A DNA stretch of 64,000 nucleotides from Pelagerythrobacter aerophilus (GTDB lineage: Bacteria > Pseudomonadota > Alphaproteobacteria > Sphingomonadales > Sphingomonadaceae), in assembly GCF_003581645.1 (NCBI RefSeq), contig NZ_QXFK01000014.1:62001-126000 (forward strand). Reading direction: 5' to 3'. The position numbers were made by a program, and so were the translations under genes. Position 1 is the first letter of the stretch. Every line of letters begins with the position of its first letter. Below, one piece after another: positions 17,741 through 26,502 of this stretch. The notes below the pieces were generated by a model that saw only the letters and a program-made list of their open reading frames with translations, ran no database searches and was not told the origin of the DNA.

Positions 17741-18726
17741 GGCTGATCACCGGTGAGGCCGATCGGTTGTCCCGATCGGTCCTGGGCACGCAGCGGCGAT
17801 CCCGACTTGGGAAGCCATTGCGCATCCAGCATCGGGTCGACCTGCAAGACGTCGTCGCCGATAACGAGCTGGCCCGGGGCGAGCGTAGCGTTTGCGGGCG
17901 CGGCATTGGCGTGCATGGCGCTTTCGCGCACCGTTACCCGTCCATTCTTCTCCGCGTTGATGCCGTAGGGCTCGTTGCTTGCGATGATCGAGCGAACGAC
18001 CAGGATCGTGGAACTATCGGCCGCATAGACACCGTCGTCGGTGTTGTTCGCCACGACGGAGTTGAACAGGTGGAGTGTGCTGTCGTCGTACGTCCCGATA
18101 CCCGCTGAATCCCCGCCGGCGATGACGCTGTCGCGCACGTGAGCATGCGAGGCTTCCTCCAGCCAGATGCCCAGGTGGCCGTCGAGCAGCCGGAGCGCCG
18201 ATGCGTCGATGAGCGTCCGGCCGCGTCCGGTAAGCGCCATCTTGACGATCCCCCGCATGACGATGTCCGAGGCTCGCACGCGGCTGTCGATCGCGAAGAT
18301 GCCGTGTCCGTCGTAGATATCGTCTTCCTCCTCGCCCCAGCGGAAGTCGCTAATCTCGAGGTTGCGGAACGTGACGTCGGCGTTCTCGAGAACGAAGGCG
18401 ATGGCCGGGATGCCGTCCTTCCCGTCGAGAACGGTACCGTCGCTCCCTTCGATCGTGAGCCGCTTTTCGCGTATGACGACGTAGCCGCGCGCCGCAATGT
18501 CCTCGAAGGGCACATCGCGGTACGAGGAAGGGACGTAGCGGCCCGGCGCTAGCTGGATCACGTCGCCATCCTCGGCGCGATCGACGGCTGCCTGGATGGC
18601 GTCGTTCCCTGAGAAGTCGCAACCTTGCGCCTGCGAACCGTCGGGACAGACCTGGATGGTCTCGGCGGAGGCCGACGCGCCGACCACCAGGGCGCCGGCG
18701 AGGAGAAGGGCGAGAGCGTGCCTCAT
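17737..18726 (-). CDS. Exported right-handed parallel beta-helix protein
   Basis: This 329-residue protein has a signal peptide (residues 1-21, ending ASASA) followed by a right-handed beta-helix of PbH1-type repeats: AIQAAVDRAEDGDVIQLAPGRY, then GIFAIDSRVRASDIV, SAGIGTYDDSTLHLFNSVV and DDGVYAADSSTILVV. This fold is found in polysaccharide lyases and surface adhesins, but no catalytic motif is recognisable. It overlaps both neighbours by ATGA, forming a three-gene operon with the propeller lipoprotein and the small exported protein. Confidence 0.8.
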   Translation of the reverse strand: MRHALALLLAGALVVGASASAETIQVCPDGSQAQGCDFSGNDAIQAAVDRAEDGDVIQLAPGRYVPSSYRDVPFEDIAARGYVVIREKRLTIEGSDGTVLDGKDGIPAIAFVLENADVTFRNLEISDFRWGEEEDDIYDGHGIFAIDSRVRASDIVMRGIVKMALTGRGRTLIDASALRLLDGHLGIWLEEASHAHVRDSVIAGGDSAGIGTYDDSTLHLFNSVVANNTDDGVYAADSSTILVVRSIIASNEPYGINAEKNGRVTVRESAMHANAAPANATLAPGQLVIGDDVLQVDPMLDAQWLPKSGSPLRAQDRSGQPIGLTGDQP

Positions 18727-19754
18727 TTGATGCCGAGCTCCAGTATGCGGAAAGTGCCGGGGGTGGCGACGTCTTCGTCGCTGGCGTCCTGGGTGAAATC
18801 CGCAGTCGAGAGGTAGACGCGTCCTGTCGCTGGATCGAGCGCTGCGGTGCGCGCGCCGTAGCGTGTTTGGATCTCCGTCGGCTTGCCTGCCGTGCCGTTC
18901 TCCGCGACCCGGAAGAGCGTCAGGGTGCCCTCCTTGGCAGGAATGTAAGCCAGGCGCGTGCCCGAATCGAAGATCGCTCCGTCGGCATTCTGCCCGACCT
19001 GCAGGGTCCCCTTGTCCGCCCCCGAGCCGGCATCGATCAACTTGGCAACGCCGTTGTGACAGGCGGAAATGAGCGTTCCGGTCAGTGCGTCGTAGGCGAT
19101 GCCGGTCGGCTCCACGCAGCCGGGAAGCGGCAGGCGCCTGGCGACCTTCCGGGCGGCGATGTCGATCACCGCGATCTCTGCCGTGTCTTCGATGTTGACG
19201 AACAGATGGCCCTTGCCATCGATCGCGGCGGCCTCCGGCTTGCCGCCGACCGCGATCGTGCCGACCGACGCGCGGTCGGCAACGTCGATCAGCGAGATGC
19301 TGTTGCCGCCCGCGTTCATCACGAACGCAAGTCCGCTGTCAGGGTCGTAGGCTGCCGCGTCCGGTTTTTCGCCGACGGCGATCCGCGCGATCTCGTCGCC
19401 GGTGCTGCGATTGAACAGCACGGCCTCGTTATCGCCGTAAACGGTGCTGAGCATCTCCTCGGTGCCGGGGATCGGCAGGACGGCCGAAACATCGTTGGCT
19501 TCGATCAGCCGGTCGGTCACCTCGCCGGTATCGAGATCGACAGCCATCACGCCGAACTCGCGCGCAGCGAACACACGGCGGGCATCGCTGTCGACTGAAA
19601 GGTAGTCGTAACCGCCATCGGGCCCGCCGTATTCGGCGAGGATCTCCAGTTGCGGTGCGGTTCGATCGCCGGCGGCCTCCCGGGAGAGGTCCTCCGGATC
19701 GCCGCAACTTGCCAGCGCCAGCCCCAGACCCGCGACCAGAACCGCTCTGCTCAT
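18723..19754 (-). CDS. YncE-like beta-propeller lipoprotein
   Basis: This protein of about 343 residues has a lipobox (LGLALASC) near residue 17, so it should be lipid-anchored. The mature part is a YncE/YVTN-type seven-bladed propeller, shown by repeats such as SLIDVADRASVGTIAVGGKPEAAAID and EIAVIDIAARKVARRLPLPG. The ATG at 19754 is preceded by GGAGGGAAG, which beats an upstream in-frame ATG. It is the first gene of the exported-protein operon. Function unknown; such propellers often bind partner proteins or cell-surface ligands. Confidence 0.8.
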   Translation of the reverse strand: MSRAVLVAGLGLALASCGDPEDLSREAAGDRTAPQLEILAEYGGPDGGYDYLSVDSDARRVFAAREFGVMAVDLDTGEVTDRLIEANDVSAVLPIPGTEEMLSTVYGDNEAVLFNRSTGDEIARIAVGEKPDAAAYDPDSGLAFVMNAGGNSISLIDVADRASVGTIAVGGKPEAAAIDGKGHLFVNIEDTAEIAVIDIAARKVARRLPLPGCVEPTGIAYDALTGTLISACHNGVAKLIDAGSGADKGTLQVGQNADGAIFDSGTRLAYIPAKEGTLTLFRVAENGTAGKPTEIQTRYGARTAALDPATGRVYLSTADFTQDASDEDVATPGTFRILELGIK

Positions 19755-19953
19755 TTGGCTTCCCTCCGTCCCAACCAGGTGCTGCCAATCGAACAGGGGA
19801 CTCCGCTTCATGCGAGAGGACAAATCCGGCGCAAGCGGTGCCTATGCCGCACCTCTCCCCGAGCGAGAACGTCGCTAAACCCAGGCGCCCGCCGGTGCTG
19901 CAACGTCTATTGGTCGCGAGACACTTCGAGATGTTCTGAAATCAGGGGGGCAA

Positions 19954-20029
19954 TGGTGCCCAGGGACGGAGTCGAACCGCCGACACTGCGATTTTCAGTC
20001 GCATGCTCTACCAACTGAGCTACCTGGGC
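19954..20029 (-). tRNA. tRNA-Phe (GAA)
   Basis: The minus strand folds as a full cloverleaf: acceptor arms GCCCAGG/CCTGGGC, D-arm GTAGCTCAGTTGGTAGAGC, anticodon loop CTGAAAA with anticodon GAA, T-loop GGTTCGACTCC and an encoded CCA end. The 76 bases include CCA. It lies downstream of the yacG operon in the same orientation, an arrangement common in Alphaproteobacteria. Confidence 0.97.
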
Positions 20030-20116
20030 GCACTCTGCGAAACGTCCCTCGAAAGGGCCGGCGAGCGGTTGGAAGCGGCCCTATGGCGAAGGGCGTGGAG
20101 CTTGGCAAGGGGGGAA

Positions 20117-20284
20117 TCAGTCCTCCTTTGCGATCTCCTCCGGTGCCGCGGGGCGGCCGGGTACGGCATAGCCGTCGTTGAACCATTGGGCGAGGTCGCG
20201 GTCGCGGCAGCGGGCCGAGCAGAACGGCGTGAACTCCTCGCTGCGCGGCTTCTTGCAGATCGGGCAGGGCTTCGGCTTGCTCAT
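20117..20284 (-). CDS. yacG: DNA gyrase inhibitor YacG
   Basis: This 55-residue zinc-binding protein carries the four-cysteine motif CPIC...FCSARC (C7, C10, C22, C26) and the DLAQWFNDGYAVPG segment of YacG, which binds GyrB and inhibits DNA gyrase in Escherichia coli. Its ATG overlaps the stop of the RNase E/G-like gene (ATGA), placing it last in infA-maf-rng-yacG. Confidence 0.93.
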   Translation of the reverse strand: MSKPKPCPICKKPRSEEFTPFCSARCRDRDLAQWFNDGYAVPGRPAAPEEIAKED

Positions 20285-21252
20285 GAGGCCACCGCCTGCG
20301 CGAAGCCGGCTTCGAGCGCAAGGGTAGAGTCCGCCGCAATCCGCACCTCGCGTCCCGTGCGGCGGGCGAGCGCCTCGCGCCATTCGGGCCGCAGCGCCGC
20401 CTCGACTGCGGGATGGCAGGTGAGCAGCAGCGCACCCGGTTCGGCGATCCGTTCGGCCCGGCGCAACAGGCGGCGCGCGGCGAAGCCGGTGCGCGAGAGG
20501 CGCGCGAGATGGAGCAGGGAAGGGCGCTCCAGCCGGGCGACGAGCTGGACGAAGCCGAAGCCGTTCATCGCCGTGCGTTCGTGCGGCCATCCGGCGAGCG
20601 CCGCGCCGAGCGCCTCGTCCACCTGGCGCCGGTCCGCCTTGGCTTGCAGTGTCGGAAAATCGATCCCGACCGATCCGCCGAGGTCGAAGCGGCGGATCGC
20701 CTCGGCCAGCGGCGCCACGGCGGCAAGCGCGAGCTCGCGGGGCGGCAGCGTGCCGTCGATGTCGACCACGGTCATCGCCGGCGTCGGCGCGAAGAGCAGC
20801 GATCCGCCCGCGAAGGCGACGGTCCCGTCCAGCGCCTCATCCACCAGCTCGTCCCAGCCGCAATCGGGAAAGCGGTGCACGACCTGCACCGCGTGGCCTT
20901 CCGCTCGCAGCCGTTCGGCGAGCGTAGGGCTGGCGGACGCCTTGTCGCTCGGCCGCGCCTGCGCCAGCTTGGTTCGCCCGCGCTCGCCGATCGCCGCGCG
21001 GACAACCTCGACCCGGATCGCGGCGCCTTCGCTCGCGTCGCGGGGCAGGCGGTCGACCAGCGCCTCCTCGCCGCTCGCGAACCGCACCGTGCCGCGCGCG
21101 GCGCCCGCCGTGCGCGAGACCAGCGTGGCATCGCCGACATGTCCCGCCGCCAGCTGCCCCGGCCATTCGACCCGCGACTCTATGATGCGGTCGCCGGAGA
21201 GGCGCACCGCGCGGTGCTCGCCGATGCCTTCCTCGACCAGCCAGTCAGCCAA
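20281..21252 (-). CDS. Ribonuclease E/G-like protein, short form
   Basis: This 323-residue protein resembles the catalytic part of RNase E/G, retaining the two acidic metal-site segments VVDIDGTL and GIDFPTL. It is much shorter than RNase G (about 490) and lacks an obvious zinc-link CPxC motif, as in the short RNase E/G proteins encoded between maf and yacG in Alphaproteobacteria. It appears to start at a TTG overlapping the last codons of maf. It may process RNA, but activity of the short form is inferred. Confidence 0.82.
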   Translation of the reverse strand: MADWLVEEGIGEHRAVRLSGDRIIESRVEWPGQLAAGHVGDATLVSRTAGAARGTVRFASGEEALVDRLPRDASEGAAIRVEVVRAAIGERGRTKLAQARPSDKASASPTLAERLRAEGHAVQVVHRFPDCGWDELVDEALDGTVAFAGGSLLFAPTPAMTVVDIDGTLPPRELALAAVAPLAEAIRRFDLGGSVGIDFPTLQAKADRRQVDEALGAALAGWPHERTAMNGFGFVQLVARLERPSLLHLARLSRTGFAARRLLRRAERIAEPGALLLTCHPAVEAALRPEWREALARRTGREVRIAADSTLALEAGFAQAVAS

Positions 21253-21820
21253 TGGGAAAGCCCGCGGCCTTCAGCAGCGCGCGCGTTTCGAACAGCGGCA
21301 GACCGACGACGCCCGAATGACTGCCCTGGATCCACGCGACCAGCCCTTCGGCCGCGCCCTGAATGGCATAGCCGCCAGCCTTACCGTGCCACTCACCGCC
21401 CGCGATATAGGCGTCGATTTCCTCACGGCTCAGCCGCTTGAAGCGGACGATCGTCTCGCTCAGTTTCTCGCGCAGCGTACCGTCGGGCGCGCGCAACGCG
21501 ATGGCCGAGAGGACGCGGTGGCGTCGTCCGGACAGCAGGCCCAGGCATGCGCGTGCGGTCGTCTCGTCTTCGGCCTTGGGCAGGATGCGACGGCCGGCGG
21601 CCACCACGGTATCGCCCGCCAGCACATATCCGTCGCCGCTCGCTGCGGCCTCGGCCTTCTCGCGCGCCATACGCACGGCGTAGTCGCGCGGCAGCTCGCC
21701 TTTCAGCGGTGCTTCGTCGATGTCGGCAGGTGCCACGCGCGCAGGTTCGACGCCGAGCCGCACCAGCAGTTCGCGGCGCCTCGGGCTGGCGGAGGCAAGA
21801 ATGAGGGAGGGCGGAGTCAC
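21245..21820 (-). CDS. maf: Maf family nucleoside triphosphate pyrophosphatase
   Basis: This 191-residue Maf protein hydrolyses non-canonical or selected nucleotides (dTTP, UTP, m7GTP class) to monophosphates. Signatures are ILASASPRRRELL at the N-terminus, VLAGDTVVA in the middle and KAGGYAIQGAA near the end. It sits 10 bases after infA and overlaps the RNase E/G-like gene, as in many alphaproteobacteria. Confidence 0.93.
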   Translation of the reverse strand: MTPPSLILASASPRRRELLVRLGVEPARVAPADIDEAPLKGELPRDYAVRMAREKAEAAASGDGYVLAGDTVVAAGRRILPKAEDETTARACLGLLSGRRHRVLSAIALRAPDGTLREKLSETIVRFKRLSREEIDAYIAGGEWHGKAGGYAIQGAAEGLVAWIQGSHSGVVGLPLFETRALLKAAGFPIG

Positions 21821-21830
21821 CCCCGCGCGC

Positions 21831-22076
21831 TTACTGCGGGCCGGGCCCGCCGCGTCCCGGCATGAAGCGGTAGGTGATGCGCGCCTTGGTGAGGTCGTAA
21901 GGCGTCAGCTCGCACAGAACCTCGTCGCCCACCAGCACGCGGATGCGGTTCTTGCGCATCTTGCCTGCGGTGTGGCCAAGCACTTCATGACCGTTTTCGA
22001 GCTCCACCCGGAACATCGCGTTTGGCAGCAGTTCCACCACCTTGCCGCGCATTTCGAGGAGTTCTTCTTTGGCCAT
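21831..22076 (-). CDS. infA: Translation initiation factor IF-1
   Basis: This 81-residue S1/OB-fold protein is IF-1, which binds the 30S A site during initiation. The sequence [20 protein letters not shown] and the segment [16 protein letters not shown] are highly conserved. A Gly/Pro-rich tail (PGRGGPGPQ) extends past the usual end. It heads the infA-maf-rng-yacG operon and is divergent from the TonB receptor gene across about 215 bases. Confidence 0.96.
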   Translation of the reverse strand: MAKEELLEMRGKVVELLPNAMFRVELENGHEVLGHTAGKMRKNRIRVLVGDEVLCELTPYDLTKARITYRFMPGRGGPGPQ

Positions 22077-22293
22077 GCAGTTGTTCGTTCCGTGGATTGC
22101 GAGTCGATCAGGGCGCGCGCTGTAGCGGCGGAAGGTGGAAAAGGGAAGCCTTCTCCGCCGTCCCGTCAATCCTGCGTAAAGCTGCGCGCGACAATTCGTT
22201 ACGCGGCCGGGGATTGCCTGGCGGGCCCGCGCTTGGCAGTTCGGCCGGCGGGGTGAGGTGCGACAATAGCCGCAATAGAGGAAGCAGACACCC

Positions 22294-25005
22294 TTGCCGA
22301 AACTTTCCGCCACCGCATCGCTGCTCGCCATCGCCGCTTTCGCTATCGCTCCCACACCCGTCTGGGCACAGGACACGGGCGAGGGCGCTGCCGCCGAAGG
22401 CGAAGAGGAAATCGTCGTCACCGCCGAGCGCATCCGGGGGCAGGTCGATACCGACGTGCCGCCGGTGTTCGAGCTCGATGCGGAGGAGATCGCCTCCTAC
22501 GGCGCAGGTTCGATTGAGGAACTGATCGAGCAGCTCGCGCCGCAAACCGGGTCCGGCCGCGGACGCGGGGAAGGGCGCCCGGTGTTCCTTATCAACGGCC
22601 AGCGCTCAGGCGGCTTCCGCGAGTTCCGCCGCTACCCGCCCGAGGCGATCCGCAAGGTCGAGGTCCTGCCCGAGGAAGTCGCGCTCCAGTTCGGCTATCC
22701 GGCAGACCAGCGGGTGATCAACATCATCCTGCAGGACAACTTCGCCTCGCGCGAAGTCGAGGTCGAATACGGCATGCCCGACCGCGGCGGCACCGGGAAC
22801 GGCGAGATCGAAGTGTCGCAGCTTACGATCAACGGCAACCGGCGCCTCAACATCGGGATGGAGTACAACACCACCAGCCTCCTGACCGAAGACGAGCGCG
22901 ATATCGTGCAGACGCCGGGCAGCACGCCGACCGTGGCGGGCGATCCTGATCCGGCCCCGTTCCGCAGCCTGCGCGGGTCGTCGGACAGCTGGGAGCTGGA
23001 CGCGACGCTCAATTCCACGCTCGGCGACGCGCCGGGTTCCGGCACTTTCTCGGTGAACGGCGGGGTCGAGCACACCACCGGCCGCTCGCTCTCGGGGCTC
23101 GACGTGGTCACCTTGACGGCGAACGGCGAGAGTGCGGTTCGCACGCTCGACGACGATCCCCTCACGCGCCGCAACAGCTCTACCAAGTTCTCGCTCGGCG
23201 GATCGGTGATCAAGCCGCTCGGCCTGTGGACACTCGACACGACGCTCGATGCGAGCCGCACAGAGCAAACCACACTGATCGACCAGCGGCGCGATACCGG
23301 TCTTCTGCAAGACCTGGTCGACGCGGGTGAGCTGGAGATCGATGGGGCGCTGCCGGTGATTCCCCGTGCCGGTGTCGACCGCGCGGAGAGCACGTCCTAC
23401 GCCGCCGACGTGAAGTCCACCCTGCGCGGTACGCCGTTCATGCTGCCGGCAGGCGAAACGAACCTGACATTCGACGCCGGCTATTCGTGGAACCGCATCG
23501 AAAGCACCGACACGCGTACGAACGCTGACGATCTGGCGCAGACGCGCGGCAATCTTTCGGCCGGCGTCAATCTCGGCCTGCCAATCGCCAGCGCGCGCGA
23601 GGGATTCCTCGGTGCGCTGGGCGAGCTCAGCCTCAACCTCGCAGCCGGGGTCGACCACTTGTCGGACTTCGGCACTCTGGCCGACTATACCACGGGGCTC
23701 TCGTGGAAACCGGCCGAGCGGCTCTCGCTCCAGGCCAGCTATATCTGGCGCGAGGCGGCGCCCAGCCTGTCGCAGCTCGGCGATCCGATCGTGACCGAAT
23801 ACAACGTGCCGGTCTATGATTTCGCCGCCGGGGAAAGCGTGCTGGCGACGATCGTCAGCGGCGGCAACCCGAACCTCAGCGCGGAGACGCAGCGCGACAT
23901 CAAGGTTTCGGCGAACTACGAGATCGACCTGTTCGACCGCGCGAACATCGTCGTCGAATATTTCCGCAACCGGTCGGACGACGTGACGCAGAACTTTCCG
24001 CTGCTCACGCCGGCGATCGAGGCGGCTTTCCCCAACCGCGTGGTGCGCGATCCCGCGGGCAACCTGGTCTCGATCGACCGGCGGCCGATCACCTTCGAAG
24101 GGACCAAGAGCTCCCGGCTGCGCTACGGCATCAACCTGTTCGGCCGCGTCGGCAAGGAAGAGCCCGAAGGCGGTAGCGGGGAGCGGCGCGAGCGAATGAG
24201 CTCCGGGCGCTCCTCGCAGGGTGAGGGGCAGGGGACGCGCGGGCCGGGCGGATTCGACCCGGCGCAGATGGCCGAACTGCGGCAGAAATTCTGCGCCACT
24301 CCGGAAGGCGAGACGCCCGATCTCTCCGGCCTTCCCGAACGGATGCTGGCGCGGCTCAAGGGCGAGGACGGGCAGATCGATCCGGCCAAGGTCGCCGCCC
24401 TGCGCGAGCGGATGTGCAGCGCCGATGGCGCGGCCCGCGCACAGCGCGGGGGAGGCGGCGAAGGCGGGCGTCGTGGGGGCGGGGGAGGAATGCGTTTCGG
24501 CCGAGGCGGCGGCGGTGACGGGCAGGGCCGCTGGTACATGGCGCTCTACCACTCGATCGAGTTCGAGAACGAAGTGCTGGTCGCACCCGGCGGGCCGGTG
24601 CTCGATCAGCTCAGCGGTCAGGCTTTCGGCAACGGCGTGCCGCGCCACAAGATCGAGCTTCAGGGCGGGTTGTTCTACAAGGGGCTCGGCCTGCGCCTCT
24701 CCGGCGATTACCAGTCGGCGACGCGCATCGACGGCAGCGGTCTGGCCGGTTCGCAGGACCTGTTCTTCGACGATATCGCCAAGTTCAATCTGCGCGCTTT
24801 CGTCAATCTCGAGCAGCAGGACTGGCTGACCGGCGGCACCCCCGGCTTCTGGAAGGGCTCGCGGCTCTCGTTCAGTGTCGACAATCTGTTCGATGCGCAG
24901 CAGCGCGTGACCGACAGCAGCGGCGTCGTCCCGCTCAGCTATCAGCCGGCGCTGGTCGACCCGCTCGGCCGCACGTTCGAGATCGAGTTCCGCAAGCTGT
25001 TCTAG
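22294..25005 (+). CDS. TonB-dependent receptor with Gly/Arg-rich insertion
   Basis: This receptor-like outer-membrane protein of about 903 residues has a signal peptide (ending PVWA), an [14 protein letters not shown] TonB-box-like start, a plug ([38 protein letters not shown]) and a barrel. The barrel is interrupted near residues 620-750 by a hydrophilic insertion with two similar Cys-containing blocks ([22 protein letters not shown]) and a Gly/Arg run. The start appears to be TTG at 22294 with GAGGAAG upstream; no nearby in-frame ATG exists. The plug lacks the usual LYGxGAxGG motif, so this is a divergent, sphingomonad-type receptor. Cargo unknown. Confidence 0.82.
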   Translation: MPKLSATASLLAIAAFAIAPTPVWAQDTGEGAAAEGEEEIVVTAERIRGQVDTDVPPVFELDAEEIASYGAGSIEELIEQLAPQTGSGRGRGEGRPVFLINGQRSGGFREFRRYPPEAIRKVEVLPEEVALQFGYPADQRVINIILQDNFASREVEVEYGMPDRGGTGNGEIEVSQLTINGNRRLNIGMEYNTTSLLTEDERDIVQTPGSTPTVAGDPDPAPFRSLRGSSDSWELDATLNSTLGDAPGSGTFSVNGGVEHTTGRSLSGLDVVTLTANGESAVRTLDDDPLTRRNSSTKFSLGGSVIKPLGLWTLDTTLDASRTEQTTLIDQRRDTGLLQDLVDAGELEIDGALPVIPRAGVDRAESTSYAADVKSTLRGTPFMLPAGETNLTFDAGYSWNRIESTDTRTNADDLAQTRGNLSAGVNLGLPIASAREGFLGALGELSLNLAAGVDHLSDFGTLADYTTGLSWKPAERLSLQASYIWREAAPSLSQLGDPIVTEYNVPVYDFAAGESVLATIVSGGNPNLSAETQRDIKVSANYEIDLFDRANIVVEYFRNRSDDVTQNFPLLTPAIEAAFPNRVVRDPAGNLVSIDRRPITFEGTKSSRLRYGINLFGRVGKEEPEGGSGERRERMSSGRSSQGEGQGTRGPGGFDPAQMAELRQKFCATPEGETPDLSGLPERMLARLKGEDGQIDPAKVAALRERMCSADGAARAQRGGGGEGGRRGGGGGMRFGRGGGGDGQGRWYMALYHSIEFENEVLVAPGGPVLDQLSGQAFGNGVPRHKIELQGGLFYKGLGLRLSGDYQSATRIDGSGLAGSQDLFFDDIAKFNLRAFVNLEQQDWLTGGTPGFWKGSRLSFSVDNLFDAQQRVTDSSGVVPLSYQPALVDPLGRTFEIEFRKLF

Positions 25006-26198
25006 CCTTCGGCGAGCGCCGTCCCGGCGGCGACCGCGCTCGCCCAGGCCCACTGGAAGTTGTAGCCGCCGAGCCAGCCGGTCACGTCCACGGCCTCGCC
25101 GATCGCGTAGAGGCCGGGAACGCGCCGCGCTTCCATCGTCTTGGAGGACAGCTCCGCCGTCGCGATCCCGCCGATCGTAACCTCGGCTTTGGCGAAGCCC
25201 TCGCTGCCGTTGGGGTGGAAGCGCCAGTCGGCCAGCCGCGCTTCTGCCGTGCGGAGCGCCTTGTCGGGCATATTGCCGAGATCGCCGTCGAACGCGATCC
25301 GCTCGGCCAGGGTCGCGGCGAGGCGATCGGGCAGGGCATCGCCGAGAACGCTCCGCACCGTGCCGCGCGGGTGGGCGCGCTTCGCCTCCAGCAGCCATCC
25401 TTCGGCGGCGTCCGGCAGAAAGTCGATCCCGATCGCGTCACCCGAACGCCAGTAGGAGGAGACCTGCAGGATCGCCGGGCCGGACAGCCCGCGGTGGGTG
25501 AACAGCGCCGCCTCGCGAAACGCCGCCTTGCCGCAACGCGCGACCACGTCCGCCGAGACGCCCGAGAGCTCGCGGAACAGCACGTCCTCGCCGCCCAAGG
25601 TCAGCGGCACGAGGGCAGGGCGTGGCTCGACCACCTTGAGGCCGAACTGCCGCGCGAGGCGATAGGCGAAATCGCTCGCGCCCATCTTGGGGATCGAGGG
25701 GCCGCCGGTCGCAATCACCAGCGCGGGCGCGGCAAAAGCGCCGGATGACGTCATGACCCGATATTCGCCGCCGTCGTGCGAAACCTCTCCGATCTCCTCG
25801 CCGCAGCGCACCTCCACCGCGCCGCCCGCCGCTTCGGCCTTCGCGCATTCGGTCAGCAGCATGGCGACGATCTGCCGCGCCGATCCGTCGCAGAAGAGCT
25901 GGCCCAGCGTCTTCTCGTGCCAGGCGATTCCGTACGCCTCGACCAGCGCGAGGAAATCGCGCGCGGTGTAGCGGCTCAGCGCCGACTTGGCGAAATGCGG
26001 ATTGGCCGAGAGATAGCGGTCGGGCGCGGTGCCCAGGTTGGTGAAGTTGCACCGCCCGCCGCCGGAAATGAGGATCTTCTTCCCCACCTCCGGCGCGCGT
26101 TCGAGCACGAGCACGCGCCGTCCGCGCTGGCCGGCGACGGCCGCGCACATCAGCCCGGCGGCACCTCCGCCGAGAACGATAGCGTCATGGGTCTGCAT
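25002..26198 (-). CDS. NAD(P)/FAD-dependent oxidoreductase, HI0933 family
   Basis: This 398-residue flavoprotein has an N-terminal FAD dinucleotide-binding motif (VLGGGAAGLMCAAVAGQRG, residues 8-26), the KKILISGGGRCNFTN signature of the HI0933/YhiN family, and a C-terminal GEAVDVTGWLGGYNFQWAWASA flavin-contact segment. Some relatives are called aminoacetone oxidases, but the substrate is not settled. It converges on the TonB receptor with overlapping stops. Confidence 0.9.
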   Translation of the reverse strand: MQTHDAIVLGGGAAGLMCAAVAGQRGRRVLVLERAPEVGKKILISGGGRCNFTNLGTAPDRYLSANPHFAKSALSRYTARDFLALVEAYGIAWHEKTLGQLFCDGSARQIVAMLLTECAKAEAAGGAVEVRCGEEIGEVSHDGGEYRVMTSSGAFAAPALVIATGGPSIPKMGASDFAYRLARQFGLKVVEPRPALVPLTLGGEDVLFRELSGVSADVVARCGKAAFREAALFTHRGLSGPAILQVSSYWRSGDAIGIDFLPDAAEGWLLEAKRAHPRGTVRSVLGDALPDRLAATLAERIAFDGDLGNMPDKALRTAEARLADWRFHPNGSEGFAKAEVTIGGIATAELSSKTMEARRVPGLYAIGEAVDVTGWLGGYNFQWAWASAVAAGTALAEG

Positions 26199-26238
26199 TC
26201 CCGCCGCGGTAGAGCCGCCGCGCGGAATGGCAAGCGCG

Positions 26239-26367
26239 TCAGGTCGCGCGGTCGCCGGCTTCGCCGACCGATTCGATATCGCGGCCGAGGCCCTTCACCG
26301 TGTTGCAGCCGGTGAGCACCACGACCGATGCGCCGAGCGCCGCGATGGCGATCATCTTCTTCAACAT
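26239..26367 (-). CDS. Entericidin A/B family lipoprotein
   Basis: This 42-residue precursor has a short basic start, a hydrophobic segment and a lipobox (VVVLTGC, cysteine 21), then a mature stretch CNTVKGLGRDIESVGEAGD typical of entericidins. These small cell-envelope lipoproteins form stress-related antidote/toxin pairs in enterobacteria, but in Alphaproteobacteria a single copy is usual and its role is unclear. GGAG lies about 10 bases before the ATG. Confidence 0.88.
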   Translation of the reverse strand: MLKKMIAIAALGASVVVLTGCNTVKGLGRDIESVGEAGDRAT

Positions 26368-26502
26368 TTCATTCCAACTCCGGTATTCCGACCCGGGCCG
26401 CGCCTTACGCGACCGGGCGGGCCATGAAAATGCCCCACCGAACATTAACGGGACTTGGCCGTCCGGTCCGCCGCCGGTTTCCATTTTCGGCGCAGGGCTT
26501 AT

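Noticed and set aside
24430-24540. Gly-codon-rich stretch as a possible repeat array or CRISPR-like element
   Set aside because: It is in frame within the receptor and lacks spaced identical repeats; it is low-complexity coding sequence.
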